A DNA stretch of 64,000 nt from Bog-793 sp963823945 (GTDB lineage Bacteria > Actinomycetota > Acidimicrobiia > Acidimicrobiales > Bog-793). The position numbers and the translations under genes were made by a program. Positions 7,820 through 17,207 of this stretch are shown here, one piece after another (the first letter of the stretch is position 1; each line of letters opens with the position of its first letter). The stretch lies in the NCBI GenBank assembly GCA_963823945.1, contig CAWGNK010000014.1, positions 186,001 through 250,000 on the forward strand, written 5' to 3'. Below the pieces are notes generated by a model. The model did no database searches. It saw only the letters and a program-made list of their open reading frames with translations, and had not been told where the DNA came from.

Positions 7820-8026
7820 ATGATGGCCGGACGCACACTCACGATCAGCTGCGACACCTGCAGCAACGAGGGATCATCGACTTGTGAGGACTGCGTCGTC
7901 AGCTTCCTGCTCGGTCGCGACGCCTCCGATGCGATCATCATCGACGCCGCCGAGGCCCGGGCGGTGCGGGTCTTCGAACGTGCCGGTCTGCTCCCGGCGC
8001 TCCGGCACGAGCAGCGAGCGGGCTGA
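7820..8026 (+). CDS. Small cysteine-rich protein, function unknown
   Basis: A 68-residue protein beginning MMAGRTLTISCDTCSNEG, with a second pair CEDCVVSFLLGRD. Two CxxC pairs suggest a metal site. ATG 7820 gives the compact version; an earlier in-frame ATG at 7790 is possible. It lies directly upstream of a glycosyltransferase gene with a 45-nt gap, but no functional link is visible. Confidence 0.6.
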   Translation: MMAGRTLTISCDTCSNEGSSTCEDCVVSFLLGRDASDAIIIDAAEARAVRVFERAGLLPALRHEQRAG

Positions 8027-8071
8027 GCGCTCCACCGCGCCGGCGGGGCCCGGGCGAGGGGCGGGCGTCCC

Positions 8072-9199
8072 GTGACGCACCTGCTCGTCACGAACGACTA
8101 CCCGCCCAAGATCGGTGGCATCCAGTCGTATCTGTGGGAACTCTGGCGCCGGCTCCCGCCGGGACGGACCTCCGTGCTGACCATCGACCATCCCGGCGCC
8201 GGCGCGTTCGACGCCGCGGCGCCGCACGAGATCGAACGGCTCCCGGTCCGGATGCTCTTGCCGACACGGCGGCTCGTGGCCAAGATCCAGCGCACGGCGC
8301 GCGAGCGGGGTGCTTCGCTCGTCGTGCTCGATCCGGCGCTCCCGGTCGGCCTCGTCGGGCCAAGACTGGGACTGCCCTACGCGGTCGTCCTCCACGGAGC
8401 CGAGGTGACCGTGGCGGCGCGGCTGCCCGTGACGTCGCGCCTGCTGCGGCGGGTGCTCGTCGGCGCCGATCTCGTCATCGCGGCCGGCGGTTACCCGGCG
8501 GACGAGGCGCGCCGGCTCGCCGGCGAGAACCTGCCCAATGTCGTGATCGTCCCGCCCGGCGTGGACGTCGACCGCTTCCAGCCCCTCGTCCCCGGAGAGG
8601 TCGGCGCCGTCAGAGCGCGGCTCGGGCTGCCCGAGGAGGGTCGTCTCGTCGTCGCGGTCAGCCGGCTCGTGCCCCGCAAGGGCTTTGACGTGCTGATTGA
8701 GGCGACGGCCGCGCTGGCCCGCGAACGGCAGGACCTCGTCGTCGCGGTCGCCGGCTCCGGGCGCGACGCCCGGCGGCTGGAGTCGCTCGCAAAGGACCTG
8801 GGAGCACCGGTCGTGTTCCTCGGCCGGGTGAGTGAAGCCGACCTGCCGGGCCTTGTCGCCTCGGCGGATGTCGCGGCGGTGCTCTGCCGCACGAGGTGGG
8901 GCGGGCTGGAGCAGGAGGGATTCGGCATCGTCTTCCTCGAGGCGGCCGCAGCCGGGGTGCCGCAGGTCGCCGGCCGCAGCGGCGGCTCGCACGAAGCGGT
9001 GGTCGACGGCGTGACCGGGCTCGTCGTGGACCGGCCCGGCGATGTCGCCGTCGCCACTCGGGCGCTGGCCACACTGCTCGACGACGAGGCGCTGCGACGC
9101 CGGCTCGGCGCGGCGGCGCGGCGGCGGGCGGTCGCCGAGTTCGACTATGACAAGCTCGCGACCCGCCTTGACACCGCGCTCGCGGCGGCCGAGGGCTGA
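8072..9199 (+). CDS. GT4 glycosyltransferase, PimB-like mannosyltransferase
   Basis: A 375-residue GT-B retaining glycosyltransferase. The N-terminal acceptor domain starts VTNDYPPKIGGIQSYL, typical of PimB-type phosphatidylinositol-mannoside transferases; the C-terminal donor domain has VAVSRLVPRKGFDVLIEA and the E-rich loop QEGFGIVFLEAAAAGVPQVA. A plausible role is adding mannose from GDP-mannose to phosphatidyl-myo-inositol mannoside on the inner membrane face. The start is GTG. Family is certain; the exact acceptor is inferred from the N-terminal resemblance. Confidence 0.8.
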   Translation: MTHLLVTNDYPPKIGGIQSYLWELWRRLPPGRTSVLTIDHPGAGAFDAAAPHEIERLPVRMLLPTRRLVAKIQRTARERGASLVVLDPALPVGLVGPRLGLPYAVVLHGAEVTVAARLPVTSRLLRRVLVGADLVIAAGGYPADEARRLAGENLPNVVIVPPGVDVDRFQPLVPGEVGAVRARLGLPEEGRLVVAVSRLVPRKGFDVLIEATAALARERQDLVVAVAGSGRDARRLESLAKDLGAPVVFLGRVSEADLPGLVASADVAAVLCRTRWGGLEQEGFGIVFLEAAAAGVPQVAGRSGGSHEAVVDGVTGLVVDRPGDVAVATRALATLLDDEALRRRLGAAARRRAVAEFDYDKLATRLDTALAAAEG

Positions 9200-9291
9200 G
9201 GATCGACGCGTCGGCCCGCCCGGCCTGCTACACAAGCGTTGACGGTCGTGAGAGGCTGGGAAACGTTCGGCGCCGCCGAAAGGAGAGGACC

Positions 9292-9732
9292 GTGGAGCGC
9301 ACGGCCCAGGAGATGACGATCGCGGGGTCGCCGGAGCGCTGCTTCGCGGTCGTGACCGACTTCGAGCGGTATCCGGAGTGGGTTGCCGACGTGAAGGAGG
9401 TCCACGTCTTGTCGCGCGACCCCGAGGGCAGGCCGTCGACCGTGAGCTTCCGGGCCGGGGCGTTCGGTCGCAGCACGAGCTACGTGCTCGCCTACGACTA
9501 CCGGGAGGCGCCCCTCGCCGTGGCGTGGATGCAGAAGGACGGCGACCTCACGAACCGGCTGGACGGGCGTTACGAGTTCCACGCCGGGCCGGACGGGACG
9601 ACCGAGGTGCGCTACGAGCTCTCGGTCGAGCTGCGGGTGCCGATCCCCGGCTTCGTGAAGCGCCGGGCCGAGGGCCACATCCTGCACGCGGCCGTCCGTG
9701 ACCTGAAGACGCGCGTGGAAAGCGGTTCCTGA
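9292..9732 (+). CDS. SRPBCC (polyketide cyclase/START-like) protein
   Basis: A 146-residue helix-grip protein with the usual start TIAGSPERCFAVVTDFERYP and EWVADVKEV, then alternating beta strands and a C-terminal helix RRAEGHILHAAVRDLKTRVE. Members bind hydrophobic ligands; the ligand cannot be read from sequence. GTG start with AGGAGAGG just upstream. It lies 5 bp before an LLM-type gene, with which it is probably co-transcribed. Confidence 0.82.
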   Translation: MERTAQEMTIAGSPERCFAVVTDFERYPEWVADVKEVHVLSRDPEGRPSTVSFRAGAFGRSTSYVLAYDYREAPLAVAWMQKDGDLTNRLDGRYEFHAGPDGTTEVRYELSVELRVPIPGFVKRRAEGHILHAAVRDLKTRVESGS

Positions 9733-9737
9733 GCGGT

Positions 9738-10457
9738 TTGCCGGCGCAGCCGATGCGGGTCGGCGTCATCCTGCCCTCGTTCGAGGCCGACGCGGCCGGG
9801 GCCCGATCGTGTGCCGCCGCCGCCGAGGGCGCGGGGCTCCACGGCGTCTTCGCCTACGACCATCTCTGGCCACCCGGGGAGCCGGGGCGCCCGGCGCTCG
9901 CGCCGTTCCCGCTGCTGGGCATGCTCGCCGCGGAGACCTCGGGTCTCATGCTCGGCACGCTCGTCGCGCGGATCGGCCTCGTGCCCGAGAACGTGCTAGT
10001 CCGCGAGTTCCGCACGCTCGACGCCCTGAGCGGCCATCGGCTGATCGCGGGGATCGGGACGGGCGATCATCGCAGTGCCGCCGAGAACCTCGCCTACGGG
10101 ATCCAGCCGGGAACGGCCGCGGCACGACGGCGCGCCGTCCGCTCCGTGGCGGAGGATCTCGTCCGGGCGGGCATCGCCGTGTGGGTTGGCGCCGGCTCGG
10201 AGCCGACGAACGCCATCGCCCGCGAGGTGGGCGCGACGGTCAACGTCTTCGGCACTGGGGCGGACCGGGTCGCCGAGCTCGGGCGGAGTGGCGCGGTGAG
10301 CTGGGGAGGCGTGCTCCGGCGGGGGGCCGAGGAGGCGGCCACCCAGTTCCGCTCGCTGCACGAGGCCGGCGCGACCTGGGCGGTTGTGGGCTGGCCGGGC
10401 TCGGTCACGCCGATCGTGCGCGCCGCGCGTGCCGCCGGGATCGAGCTCGGTCAGTGA
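9738..10457 (+). CDS. LLM-class (luciferase-like) F420/flavin oxidoreductase
   Basis: A 239-residue TIM-barrel protein of the luciferase-like superfamily: MRVGVILPSFEADAAGARSC at the start, FAYDHLWPP, LGTLVARIGLVPENVLVREF and LSGHRLIAGIGTGD. It is shorter than most members (about 300), mainly in the C-terminal half. Cofactor F420 is likely by analogy with actinobacterial relatives but not proven. The start could be TTG 9738 or ATG 9753; neither has a good ribosome site, so coupling to the gene ending at 9732 is likely. Confidence 0.78.
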   Translation: MPAQPMRVGVILPSFEADAAGARSCAAAAEGAGLHGVFAYDHLWPPGEPGRPALAPFPLLGMLAAETSGLMLGTLVARIGLVPENVLVREFRTLDALSGHRLIAGIGTGDHRSAAENLAYGIQPGTAAARRRAVRSVAEDLVRAGIAVWVGAGSEPTNAIAREVGATVNVFGTGADRVAELGRSGAVSWGGVLRRGAEEAATQFRSLHEAGATWAVVGWPGSVTPIVRAARAAGIELGQ

Positions 10458-10632
10458 GGCTCCGGTGCCGTCACAGCGGCCGGGTATCGTCCGGGAGACG
10501 GTGCCGGGCGGTGGCGCCGCGCAGTTAGCGTGAGAGTGGTCGGCAACGGGAGACCGTGGAGCTTGGAGCGGGTCGCATCACCGCCCGATCCCAACGGATC
10601 TTGTCCCACGACCGCCCCGGCCGAATCGATCA
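10458..10632. other. Intergenic upstream of the nrdJ promoter
   Basis: First part of a 341-bp gap between the LLM gene and nrdJ. No gene or RNA element is recognised here; the later part carries the nrdJ control region. No cobalamin riboswitch structure was visible. Confidence 0.4.
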
Positions 10633-10711
10633 TTGACAGCCCTGTAACTACGGTGCTGTACTTATCTCCTCATCTAGTGGTACTGGCTGTATCAGCCACT
10701 ATATGTTGTGG
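10633..10711 (+). promoter_or_regulatory. nrdJ promoter with tandem NrdR boxes
   Basis: TTGACA at 10633-10638 with TGTACT at 10657-10662 (18-bp spacer) is a plausible sigma-70 promoter. A 16-bp match to the NrdR box, CCACTATATGTTGTGG, lies at 10696-10711. A half-conserved copy (right arm ATCTAGTGG) lies at 10665-10680, exactly 31 bp upstream, the three-turn spacing known for NrdR pairs. This predicts nucleotide-responsive repression of nrdJ. Confidence 0.72.
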
Positions 10712-10798
10712 ATGCAGGGCTCAAGGTTCGGGCTGGACCAGGTGGTGGGCAGGGTAGAGGACCGAAGCGGCGCAGGGTTGCAGAGGGGAAGAAACACG

Positions 10799-13590
10799 AT
10801 GGCGGTAGCGGAAGAGCGGGTCGTCGCCGGAATCAGGCGGCACTTCACGAAGCCGGGTCGGCACCCCTACGACACCGTCGAGTGGGAGCGCCGGGACTCG
10901 CTCATCTCGGACTACCGGACCGGGGAAGTCGCCTTCGAGCAGCTCGGGGTGGAGGTCCCGAAGAGCTGGTCGATGAACGCGACGAACATCCTCGCCCAGA
11001 AGTACTTCCGCGGCCCGCTGAGTTCCCCGGAGCGGGAGAGCTCGCTGCGCCAGGTCGTCGACCGTGTCGTCGACACGATCACCGCCTGGGGGCGCGCGAC
11101 GGGTACTTCGCCGACGACGTCGAGGCGGCGGCGTTCGGCGACGAGCTGAAGTACCTGATCGTCACCCAGAAGGCCGCCTTCAACTCGCCGGTCTGGTTCA
11201 ACATCGGCGTGCAGGGCGTGCCGCAGCAGGCCTCGGCCTGCTTCATCCTCGCGGTCGAGGACTCGATGCCCTCGATCCTCAACTGGTACGTCGAGGAAGG
11301 GACGATCTTCAAGGGGGGATCCGGTTCCGGCGTGAACCTCTCGAGGATCCGGAGCTCCCGCGAGCTGCTCGCCGGGGGCGGGACCGCCTCGGGCCCCGTG
11401 AGCTTCATGCGTGGTGCGGACGCTTCCGCCGGGACGATCAAGTCCGGGGGCAAGACGCGACGCGCCGCCAAGATGGTCATCCTCGACGTCGACCACCCCG
11501 ACATCCGCGAGTTCATCTGGTGCAAGGCCCGCGAGGAACGCAAGGCCCGCGCCCTCGCGGCCGCCGGGTTCCATATGGACCTCGACGGTGAGGACGGCTA
11601 TTCGGTCCAGTACCAGAACGCCAACAACTCGGTGCGCCTGAGCGACGAGTTCATGCAGGCCGTGCTCGAGGACCGCGGCTGGGACCTCGTCGCGCGCACG
11701 AGCCACGCGACGATCGAGACGGTGCCGGCCAGGCAGCTGTTCCACGAGATCGCCGCGGCCGCCTGGGAATGCGCCGACCCGGGCTTGCAGTTCGACACGA
11801 CGATCAACCGCTGGCACACCGCACCGAACACGGGCAGGATCTCCGCTTCGAACCCCTGCAGCGAGTACGTCCACCTCGACAACTCGGCGTGCAACCTCGC
11901 GAGCATCAACCTGTTGCAGTTCCTTGCGGAGGACGGCTCTTTTGACACGGCGGGCTTCCGGGCCGCCATCGAGGTCGTCTTCACCGCCCAGGAGATCCTC
12001 GTCGGCAACGCCGACTACCCGACGGACAAGATCGCCGAGACGACACGGCGGTTCCGCGAGATCGGCCTCGGCTACGCGAACCTCGGCGCGATGCTGATGG
12101 CGCTCGGCCTGTCGTACGACTCGGACGAGGCGCGTGCCGTGGCGGGGGCCGTGACGGCGCTCATGACGGGCTACGCCTACGCGACCTCGGCGAGGATCGC
12201 GGCCCGCATGGGGCCGTTCGCGGGCTTTCACGAGAACGCCGAGCCGATGCACAACGTGCTGTCGATGCACCGGGACGCCCTCGACCACATCGACACCTCG
12301 CTCGTGCCCATCTCGCTGATGAGCGCGGCCCGCCAGGCCTGGAACGAGGCCGTGGAGCTCAGTGCGGCCCACGGGGTGCGCAACTCGCAGGCGACCGTGC
12401 TCGCGCCCACGGGGACGATCTCGTTCCTCATGGACTGCGACACGACCGGCATCGAGCCGGACCTCGGACTCGTGAAGACGAAGAAGCTCGTCGGCGGGGG
12501 CACGATGTCGATCGTCAACCAGACCGTGCCGCGCGCCCTGCGACGGCTCGGCTACGCCGACGCCGAGATCATCGAGATCGTCGCCTACGTCGACGAGCAC
12601 AAGTCGATCCTCGGCGCGCCGTACCTGAAGGCCGAGCACCTGCCGGTGTTCGCCTGCTCGATGGGTGAGAACGTCATCCAGTACCTCGGCCACGTCAAGA
12701 TGATGGCGGCGGTGCAGCCGTTCATCTCGGGGGCGATCTCGAAGACGGTGAACATGCCGGAGGACGTCACGGTCGCCGATGTCGAGCAGCTCCACATCGA
12801 CGCCTGGAAGATGGGCCTCAAGGCGGTCGCGATTTACCGGGACAACTGCAAGGTCGCGCAGCCCCTCTCGATGACGAAGGCGGCCGAGGCACCCGGCGGC
12901 GACGAGACGGCCAGCCTGAGCGAGCTGCGCGCCCGCATCGCCGAGCTGGAGGACGCGGCCCGCGTCACGGCACCCGGTGCGACGACGCGCACGCGCCTGC
13001 CGCGCCGTCGCCGTTCCTACACCTTCGCCTTCCGGGTCGCCGACTGCGACGGGTACGTGACGGTCGGGGAGTACGAGGACGGCCGGCCCGGCGAGGTCTT
13101 CTTGAAGGTCTCGAAGCAGGGTTCGACCCTGTCCGGCGTGATGGACGCCTTCGCGATCGCGGTCAGCCTCGGGCTCCAGCACGGCGTGCCGCTCGGCACG
13201 TTCGTCCGGAAGTACACGAACCTGCGCTTCGAGCCCGCCGGGATCACCGACGACCCGGACCTGCGGATCGCCTCGAGCCTCGTCGACTTCATCTTCCGGC
13301 GCCTCGCCCTCGACTACCTTCCCTACGACGAGCGGGTCGAGATGGGGATTCTCTCGACCGGCGAGCGCAAGCAGCCGACGCTTCCGGGGCTCGAGGACAT
13401 CGAGCTCGTCGACGCCGCCAAGCGCGAACAGGAACGCTTCGGCGAGGGCGGCGACAGCCTGGCCGCAGTGCACCAGACGTCGCTCGAGAACCGCGACGCG
13501 CCGTTCTGCTACTCCTGCGGCAACACCATGCAGCGGGCCGGTTCCTGCTACGCCTGCCCGAGCTGCGGGGCGACGAGCGGCTGCTCGTAG
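10799..13590 (+). CDS. nrdJ: B12-dependent (class II) ribonucleotide reductase, one frameshift
   Basis: Reduces ribonucleotides to deoxyribonucleotides using adenosylcobalamin. ATG 10799 follows GAGGGGAA. The N-terminal part (HFTKPGRHPYDTVEWERRDS, WSMNATNILAQKYFRG) is in one frame; from about 11092 the gene continues in another (YFADDVEAAAFGDELKYL). Adding one G to the GGGGG run at 11088-11092 restores one protein of about 930 residues. Key parts: FNSPVWFNIG, GTIFKGGSGSGVNLSRIRSS, NPCSEYVHLDNSACNLASIN, a TSCPD region (FLKVSKQGSTLSGVMDAF) and a Cys-rich end with YSCGNTM and YACPSCGATSGCS. NrdR boxes lie upstream. Confidence 0.92.
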
Positions 13591-13647
13591 CGGACCGGCG
13601 CGCCCGGCTGCGGTCGAACGCGACGACGGTCACTCGGCGCGCGACGC

Positions 13648-13694
13648 CCCGCTGGACAGCCCGGTGGGCCCGGCCGGGCGTCCCGGCCAGCGGG
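13648..13694 (+). terminator. Candidate terminator hairpin after nrdJ
   Basis: CCCGCTGG (13648-13655) pairs with CCAGCGGG (13687-13694); the loop holds further GGGCCCGGCCGGGC self-complementarity. It lies about 57 nt after the nrdJ stop and before the tnaA -10 candidate TAGAGT at 13725-13730. Confidence 0.4.
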
Positions 13695-13785
13695 CGTCGA
13701 GATGTCGCCGCCGGTGGAGGCTCCTAGAGTCGTGGCGCTGGTGGCATCGTGCCCAGCGATTGTTCCCAGGACCAGGAGAACCGTG

Positions 13786-15177
13786 ATGGGATCCCCCGCT
13801 GAGCCGTTCCGGACCGTGATCGAACCGTTCCGGATCCACGCTGTCGAGCCGCTGGCCATGACGACGCCTGAACATCGCGCCGAGGCGATCCGGGCCGCGG
13901 GCTACAACCTGTTCAACCTGGCCTCGTCCGACGTGCTCATCGACTTGCTGACCGACTCGGGCACCGGGGCGATGAGCCGCGACCAGTGGTCGGCCATCCA
14001 GCATGGTGACGAGTCCTATGCGGGATCACCGTCCTGGGAGATCTTCCAGCGCGCCGTCAAGTCGCTGTTCCCGTTCCGGCACGTCATCCCGACCCACCAG
14101 GGGCGGGCCGCCGAGAAGATCCTCTTCACGGTCGTCGGCGGGCCGGGGCGGGTCATCCCGAGCAACACGCACTTCGACACGACACGGGCGAACATCGAGT
14201 TCACGGGGGCCGAGGCGATGGACCTCGTCATCCCGGAGGGCCGCGACCCGAAGGCCCTGCATCCGTTCAAGGGCAACCTCGACACGGCCGCGCTCGACGC
14301 GTTGCTGCAGGCGCGGGGGAGCGCGAACGTGCCGCTCGTGATGGTGACGATCACGAACAACTCGGGGGGCGGCCAGCCGGTGAGCCTCGAGAACCTCCAC
14401 GCCGTGCGGGCGGTGTGCGACCGGCACGGGGTGCCGCTGTTCCTGGACGCCTGCCGTTTCGCCGAGAACGCCTGGTTCATCCGCGCGCGTGAACCGGGTC
14501 AGCACGACCGGGAGGTGGCGGACATCGTGCGGGAGATGGCGGGACTCGCCGACGGGATGACGATGAGCGCGAAGAAGGACCCGCTGTGCAACATCGGCGG
14601 CTGGCTCGCCTGCAACGACGACGCCCTCGCCGAGGCGGCGCGCAACCTCCTCATCCTGACGGAGGGGTTCCCCACCTACGGCGGCCTGGCGGGCCGGGAC
14701 CTCGAGGCGATCGCGCAGGGACTGAAGGAAGCGGTCTCACACGACTACCTGCAGTACCGGATCCGCTCGACGGCGTATCTCGGCGAGGCGCTCGACGCCG
14801 CCGGGATCCCCGTCGTGCTGCCGATCGGCGGCCACGCCGTCTACATCGACGCCCGGGGGCTGTTGGGGCACATCCCGCCGCTCCAGTACCCCGGCCAGGC
14901 GCTCGCCGTCGCCCTCTACGAGACCGGCGGCGTCCGCAGCTCGGAGATCGGCACCGTGATGTTCGGCCGCCAGCCCGACGGCTCCGAGAAGCCGGCGGCG
15001 ATGGACCTCGTCCGGCTGGCCATCCCGCGGCGCACCTACACCCAGAGCCACATCGACTACGTGATCGAGGTCTGCCTGGCGGTGCAGGAGCGCGCGCCCA
15101 GCCTCGTCGGCTACCGGATCGAGAGCGAGCCCCGGCAGCTGCGCCATTTCACGGCGAGGTTTGCGCCACTCGCCTGA
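13786..15177 (+). CDS. tnaA: Tryptophanase (beta-eliminating lyase)
   Basis: PLP enzyme splitting tryptophan to indole, pyruvate and ammonia. The 463-residue protein has the Schiff-base lysine in MTMSAKKDPLCNIGGWLACN, plus NLFNLASSDVLIDLLTDSGT and IPTHQGRAAEKILF. The end RLAIPRRTYTQSHIDYVIEV and the EIGTVMFGRQ segment resemble tryptophanase more than tyrosine phenol-lyase, which has an Arg-containing segment there. ATG 13786 follows AGGAG. Substrate is inferred; tyrosine phenol-lyase is the alternative. The convergent neighbour is kynureninase. Confidence 0.82.
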   Translation: MGSPAEPFRTVIEPFRIHAVEPLAMTTPEHRAEAIRAAGYNLFNLASSDVLIDLLTDSGTGAMSRDQWSAIQHGDESYAGSPSWEIFQRAVKSLFPFRHVIPTHQGRAAEKILFTVVGGPGRVIPSNTHFDTTRANIEFTGAEAMDLVIPEGRDPKALHPFKGNLDTAALDALLQARGSANVPLVMVTITNNSGGGQPVSLENLHAVRAVCDRHGVPLFLDACRFAENAWFIRAREPGQHDREVADIVREMAGLADGMTMSAKKDPLCNIGGWLACNDDALAEAARNLLILTEGFPTYGGLAGRDLEAIAQGLKEAVSHDYLQYRIRSTAYLGEALDAAGIPVVLPIGGHAVYIDARGLLGHIPPLQYPGQALAVALYETGGVRSSEIGTVMFGRQPDGSEKPAAMDLVRLAIPRRTYTQSHIDYVIEVCLAVQERAPSLVGYRIESEPRQLRHFTARFAPLA

Positions 15178-15225
15178 CCGGCTCACCGCGCCGCGACGGC
15201 GGCCGGCCAACTGGCTCCGGCCCGC

Positions 15226-16442
15226 TCAGCTCTCCGCGCCGGGCGGGCCGGCCGCGAGGACGGCGCGGATCGCCGCCGCGGCGTCCCAGATGTCGACGTA
15301 GCGAAGGTAGAGCGGCGCGATGCCCAGCCGGATGAGGTCGGGTGCCCGGAAGTCGCCCACGACGCCGCGCCGGCCGAGCTCGTCGAGGATGGCGAGCGCC
15401 CCGGGGTGGCGCAGCGCGACGTGGCTGCCGCGACTCGCCGGATCCCGCGGTGAGACGAGCTCGAGCCCGCCGGGCGCGAGGCAGGGCTCGATCTGCTCGA
15501 TGAAAAGGTCGCACAGTGCCTGGCCCTTGGCGAACAGTGCCGGCAGCTCGACGTGCTGCCAGACCTCGAGGCTCCCCTCGAGCGAGGCGAAGGCGACGAT
15601 CGGCGGCGAGCCGCAGGCGAACTGGCGGATCCCGGGGGCCGGCGCATAGTCGGGTTCGAAGGCGAAGGGCCGCACGTGGCCGTGCCAGCCGGCGAGCGGT
15701 TGCCGCATCGCCTCGTGCAGGCGCGCCGCGGCGAAGACGAACGCCGGTGAGCCCGGCCCGCCGTTCAGGTACTTGTAGGTGCACCCGACCGCGAAGTCGA
15801 CGTCGCAGCCGTCCAGCTCGACCGGCACGGCACCGACGCTGTGGGCGAGGTCCCAGACCATGAGGGCGCCGGCGTCGTGCACCGCCCGGGTGATCTCGTC
15901 CATCGGGTGCCGCCGGCAGAGGCGGTAGTCGACGTGAGTGAGCTCGACAAGGGCGACCGACCCGTCGAGGCAGTCGGCGAGTGCCTCGGCGTCGTCGACG
16001 CGACGGACCTCCGCGCCCCCGCGAGCTCGGCGGCGGATTCGAGCATGTACAGGTCGGTCGGGAAGTTGTCGCGGTCGGTGACGATCACCCGGCGGCCGGC
16101 GCGCAGCCGCATCGCCGCGACGGCGACCTTGAACAGGCTGACCGAGGTGGAGTCGCCGACGAGGACCTCGTCGGGACGGGCACCGACGAGGGGCGCGATT
16201 CGCGCGCCGAGGGTCGCCGGCTTGTCCCACCAGCCGGCCGCCTCCCAGCTGCGCACGAGCCCCTCGCCCCACTCGGTGCGCAGGGTCGCGAGCACGCGGG
16301 CGACCGAGGTGCGCGGGGGCGGTCCGAGCGAGTTGCCGCCGAAGTAGGTGAGCCCCTCGGGGAGCTCGAAGAACTCCCGCAGCCCCGCGAGCGGGTCAGC
16401 TGCGTCCCGGGCCTCGCAGTCCTCGCGGCGCACGGCGGTCAC
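15226..16442 (-). CDS. kynU: Kynureninase, one frameshift
   Basis: PLP hydrolase converting kynurenine to anthranilate and alanine. The first 140 or so residues (LTYFGGNSLGPPPRTS, WEAAGWWDKPATLGARIAPL, VLVGDSTSVSLFKVAVAAMR, DNFPTDLYMLESAAELAG) and the rest (VALVELTHVDYRLCRRHPMD, WDLAHSVGAVPVELDGCDVD, PLP-lysine GCTYKYLNGGPGSPAFVF) lie in different frames. One extra base in the 5-base C run (plus strand) at 16016-16020 joins them into a protein of about 405 residues, the normal length. The start GTG 16442 is a best guess. It is convergent with tnaA and upstream of nothing on its strand except the liv genes. Confidence 0.85.
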
Positions 16443-16494
16443 CGGCGTTGTGCCTCCCCGTCCACTCGAGCCGGCCCGGGCCCGGCGAGCGGGT

Positions 16495-17205
16495 CTAGGC
16501 GGCGCCTTCCCCAAGGTAGGCGGCGCGCACCCGTGGGTCCTGCAGCAGGACGTCGGCCCGGTCGGCCATGACGATCGAACCGTTCTCGAGGACGTAGGCG
16601 CGGTCGGCGAGGTGGAGCGCCTGGGAGGCGTTCTGCTCGACGAGGAGGATCGTCGTGCCCTCGTCCCGGATCTCGCGGATGATCTGGAAGATCGTCTTGA
16701 CGAACATCGGCGCGAGGCCCATCGAGGGCTCGTCGAACAGCAGCAGGCGCGGGCTGCTCATCAGCGAGCGCGCGATGGCGAGCATCTGCTGCTCGCCGCC
16801 GGAGAGGGTCCCGCCGTCCTGCTTCCGGCGCTCGGCGAGCACGGGGAAGAGCCCGAAGACGCGCTCGAGGTTCTCGGAGAAGTTCCCCCGGTGGAGGTAG
16901 GCACCCATCTCGAGGTTCTCGAGCACGGTCATCATGGGGAAGATCCGCCGGCCCTCGGGGACGTGGCCGATGCCGAGCGCGACGACGTCGTGGCTGGGCA
17001 CGCGTTGGATCGGCTTCCCGTCGAAAAAGACGGTCCCCGACACCGGGCGGACGAGCCCGGAGATCGTGCGCAGGGTGGTGGACTTGCCGGCACCGTTGGC
17101 GCCGAGCAGGGCGACGATCTCCCCCTGGTCGACCGCCAGGCTGACGTCGCGCAGTGCCCGGATGGGCCCGTAGCGGACCTCGACATTGTTGAGCTCGAGG
17201 AGCAC
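16495..17205 (-). CDS. livF: Branched-chain/neutral amino-acid ABC transporter ATPase LivF
   Basis: One of two ATPases of a Liv-type (HAAT) importer. The 236-residue protein has Walker A GANGAGKST, signature TLSGGEQQMLAIARSLM, Walker B LLLFDEPSMGLAP and the switch His-region ILLVEQNASQAL, the LivF pattern. GTG start, 2 bp after livG. It is the last gene of the livKHMGF set. The importer's substrate may be aromatic or branched-chain amino acids; kynU/tnaA nearby hint at tryptophan-related compounds but this is inference. Confidence 0.95.
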   Translation of the reverse strand: MLLELNNVEVRYGPIRALRDVSLAVDQGEIVALLGANGAGKSTTLRTISGLVRPVSGTVFFDGKPIQRVPSHDVVALGIGHVPEGRRIFPMMTVLENLEMGAYLHRGNFSENLERVFGLFPVLAERRKQDGGTLSGGEQQMLAIARSLMSSPRLLLFDEPSMGLAPMFVKTIFQIIREIRDEGTTILLVEQNASQALHLADRAYVLENGSIVMADRADVLLQDPRVRAAYLGEGAA

Positions 17206-17207
17206 GG

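Noticed and set aside
10620..10720. Cobalamin riboswitch before the B12-dependent reductase
   Set aside because: No B12-box or multi-stem core could be drawn; the conserved element fits an NrdR box instead.
10912..13473. 853-codon open frame opposite nrdJ
   Set aside because: High-GC shadow frame; composition is Arg/Val/Asp-rich without motifs, and the true gene is on the other strand.
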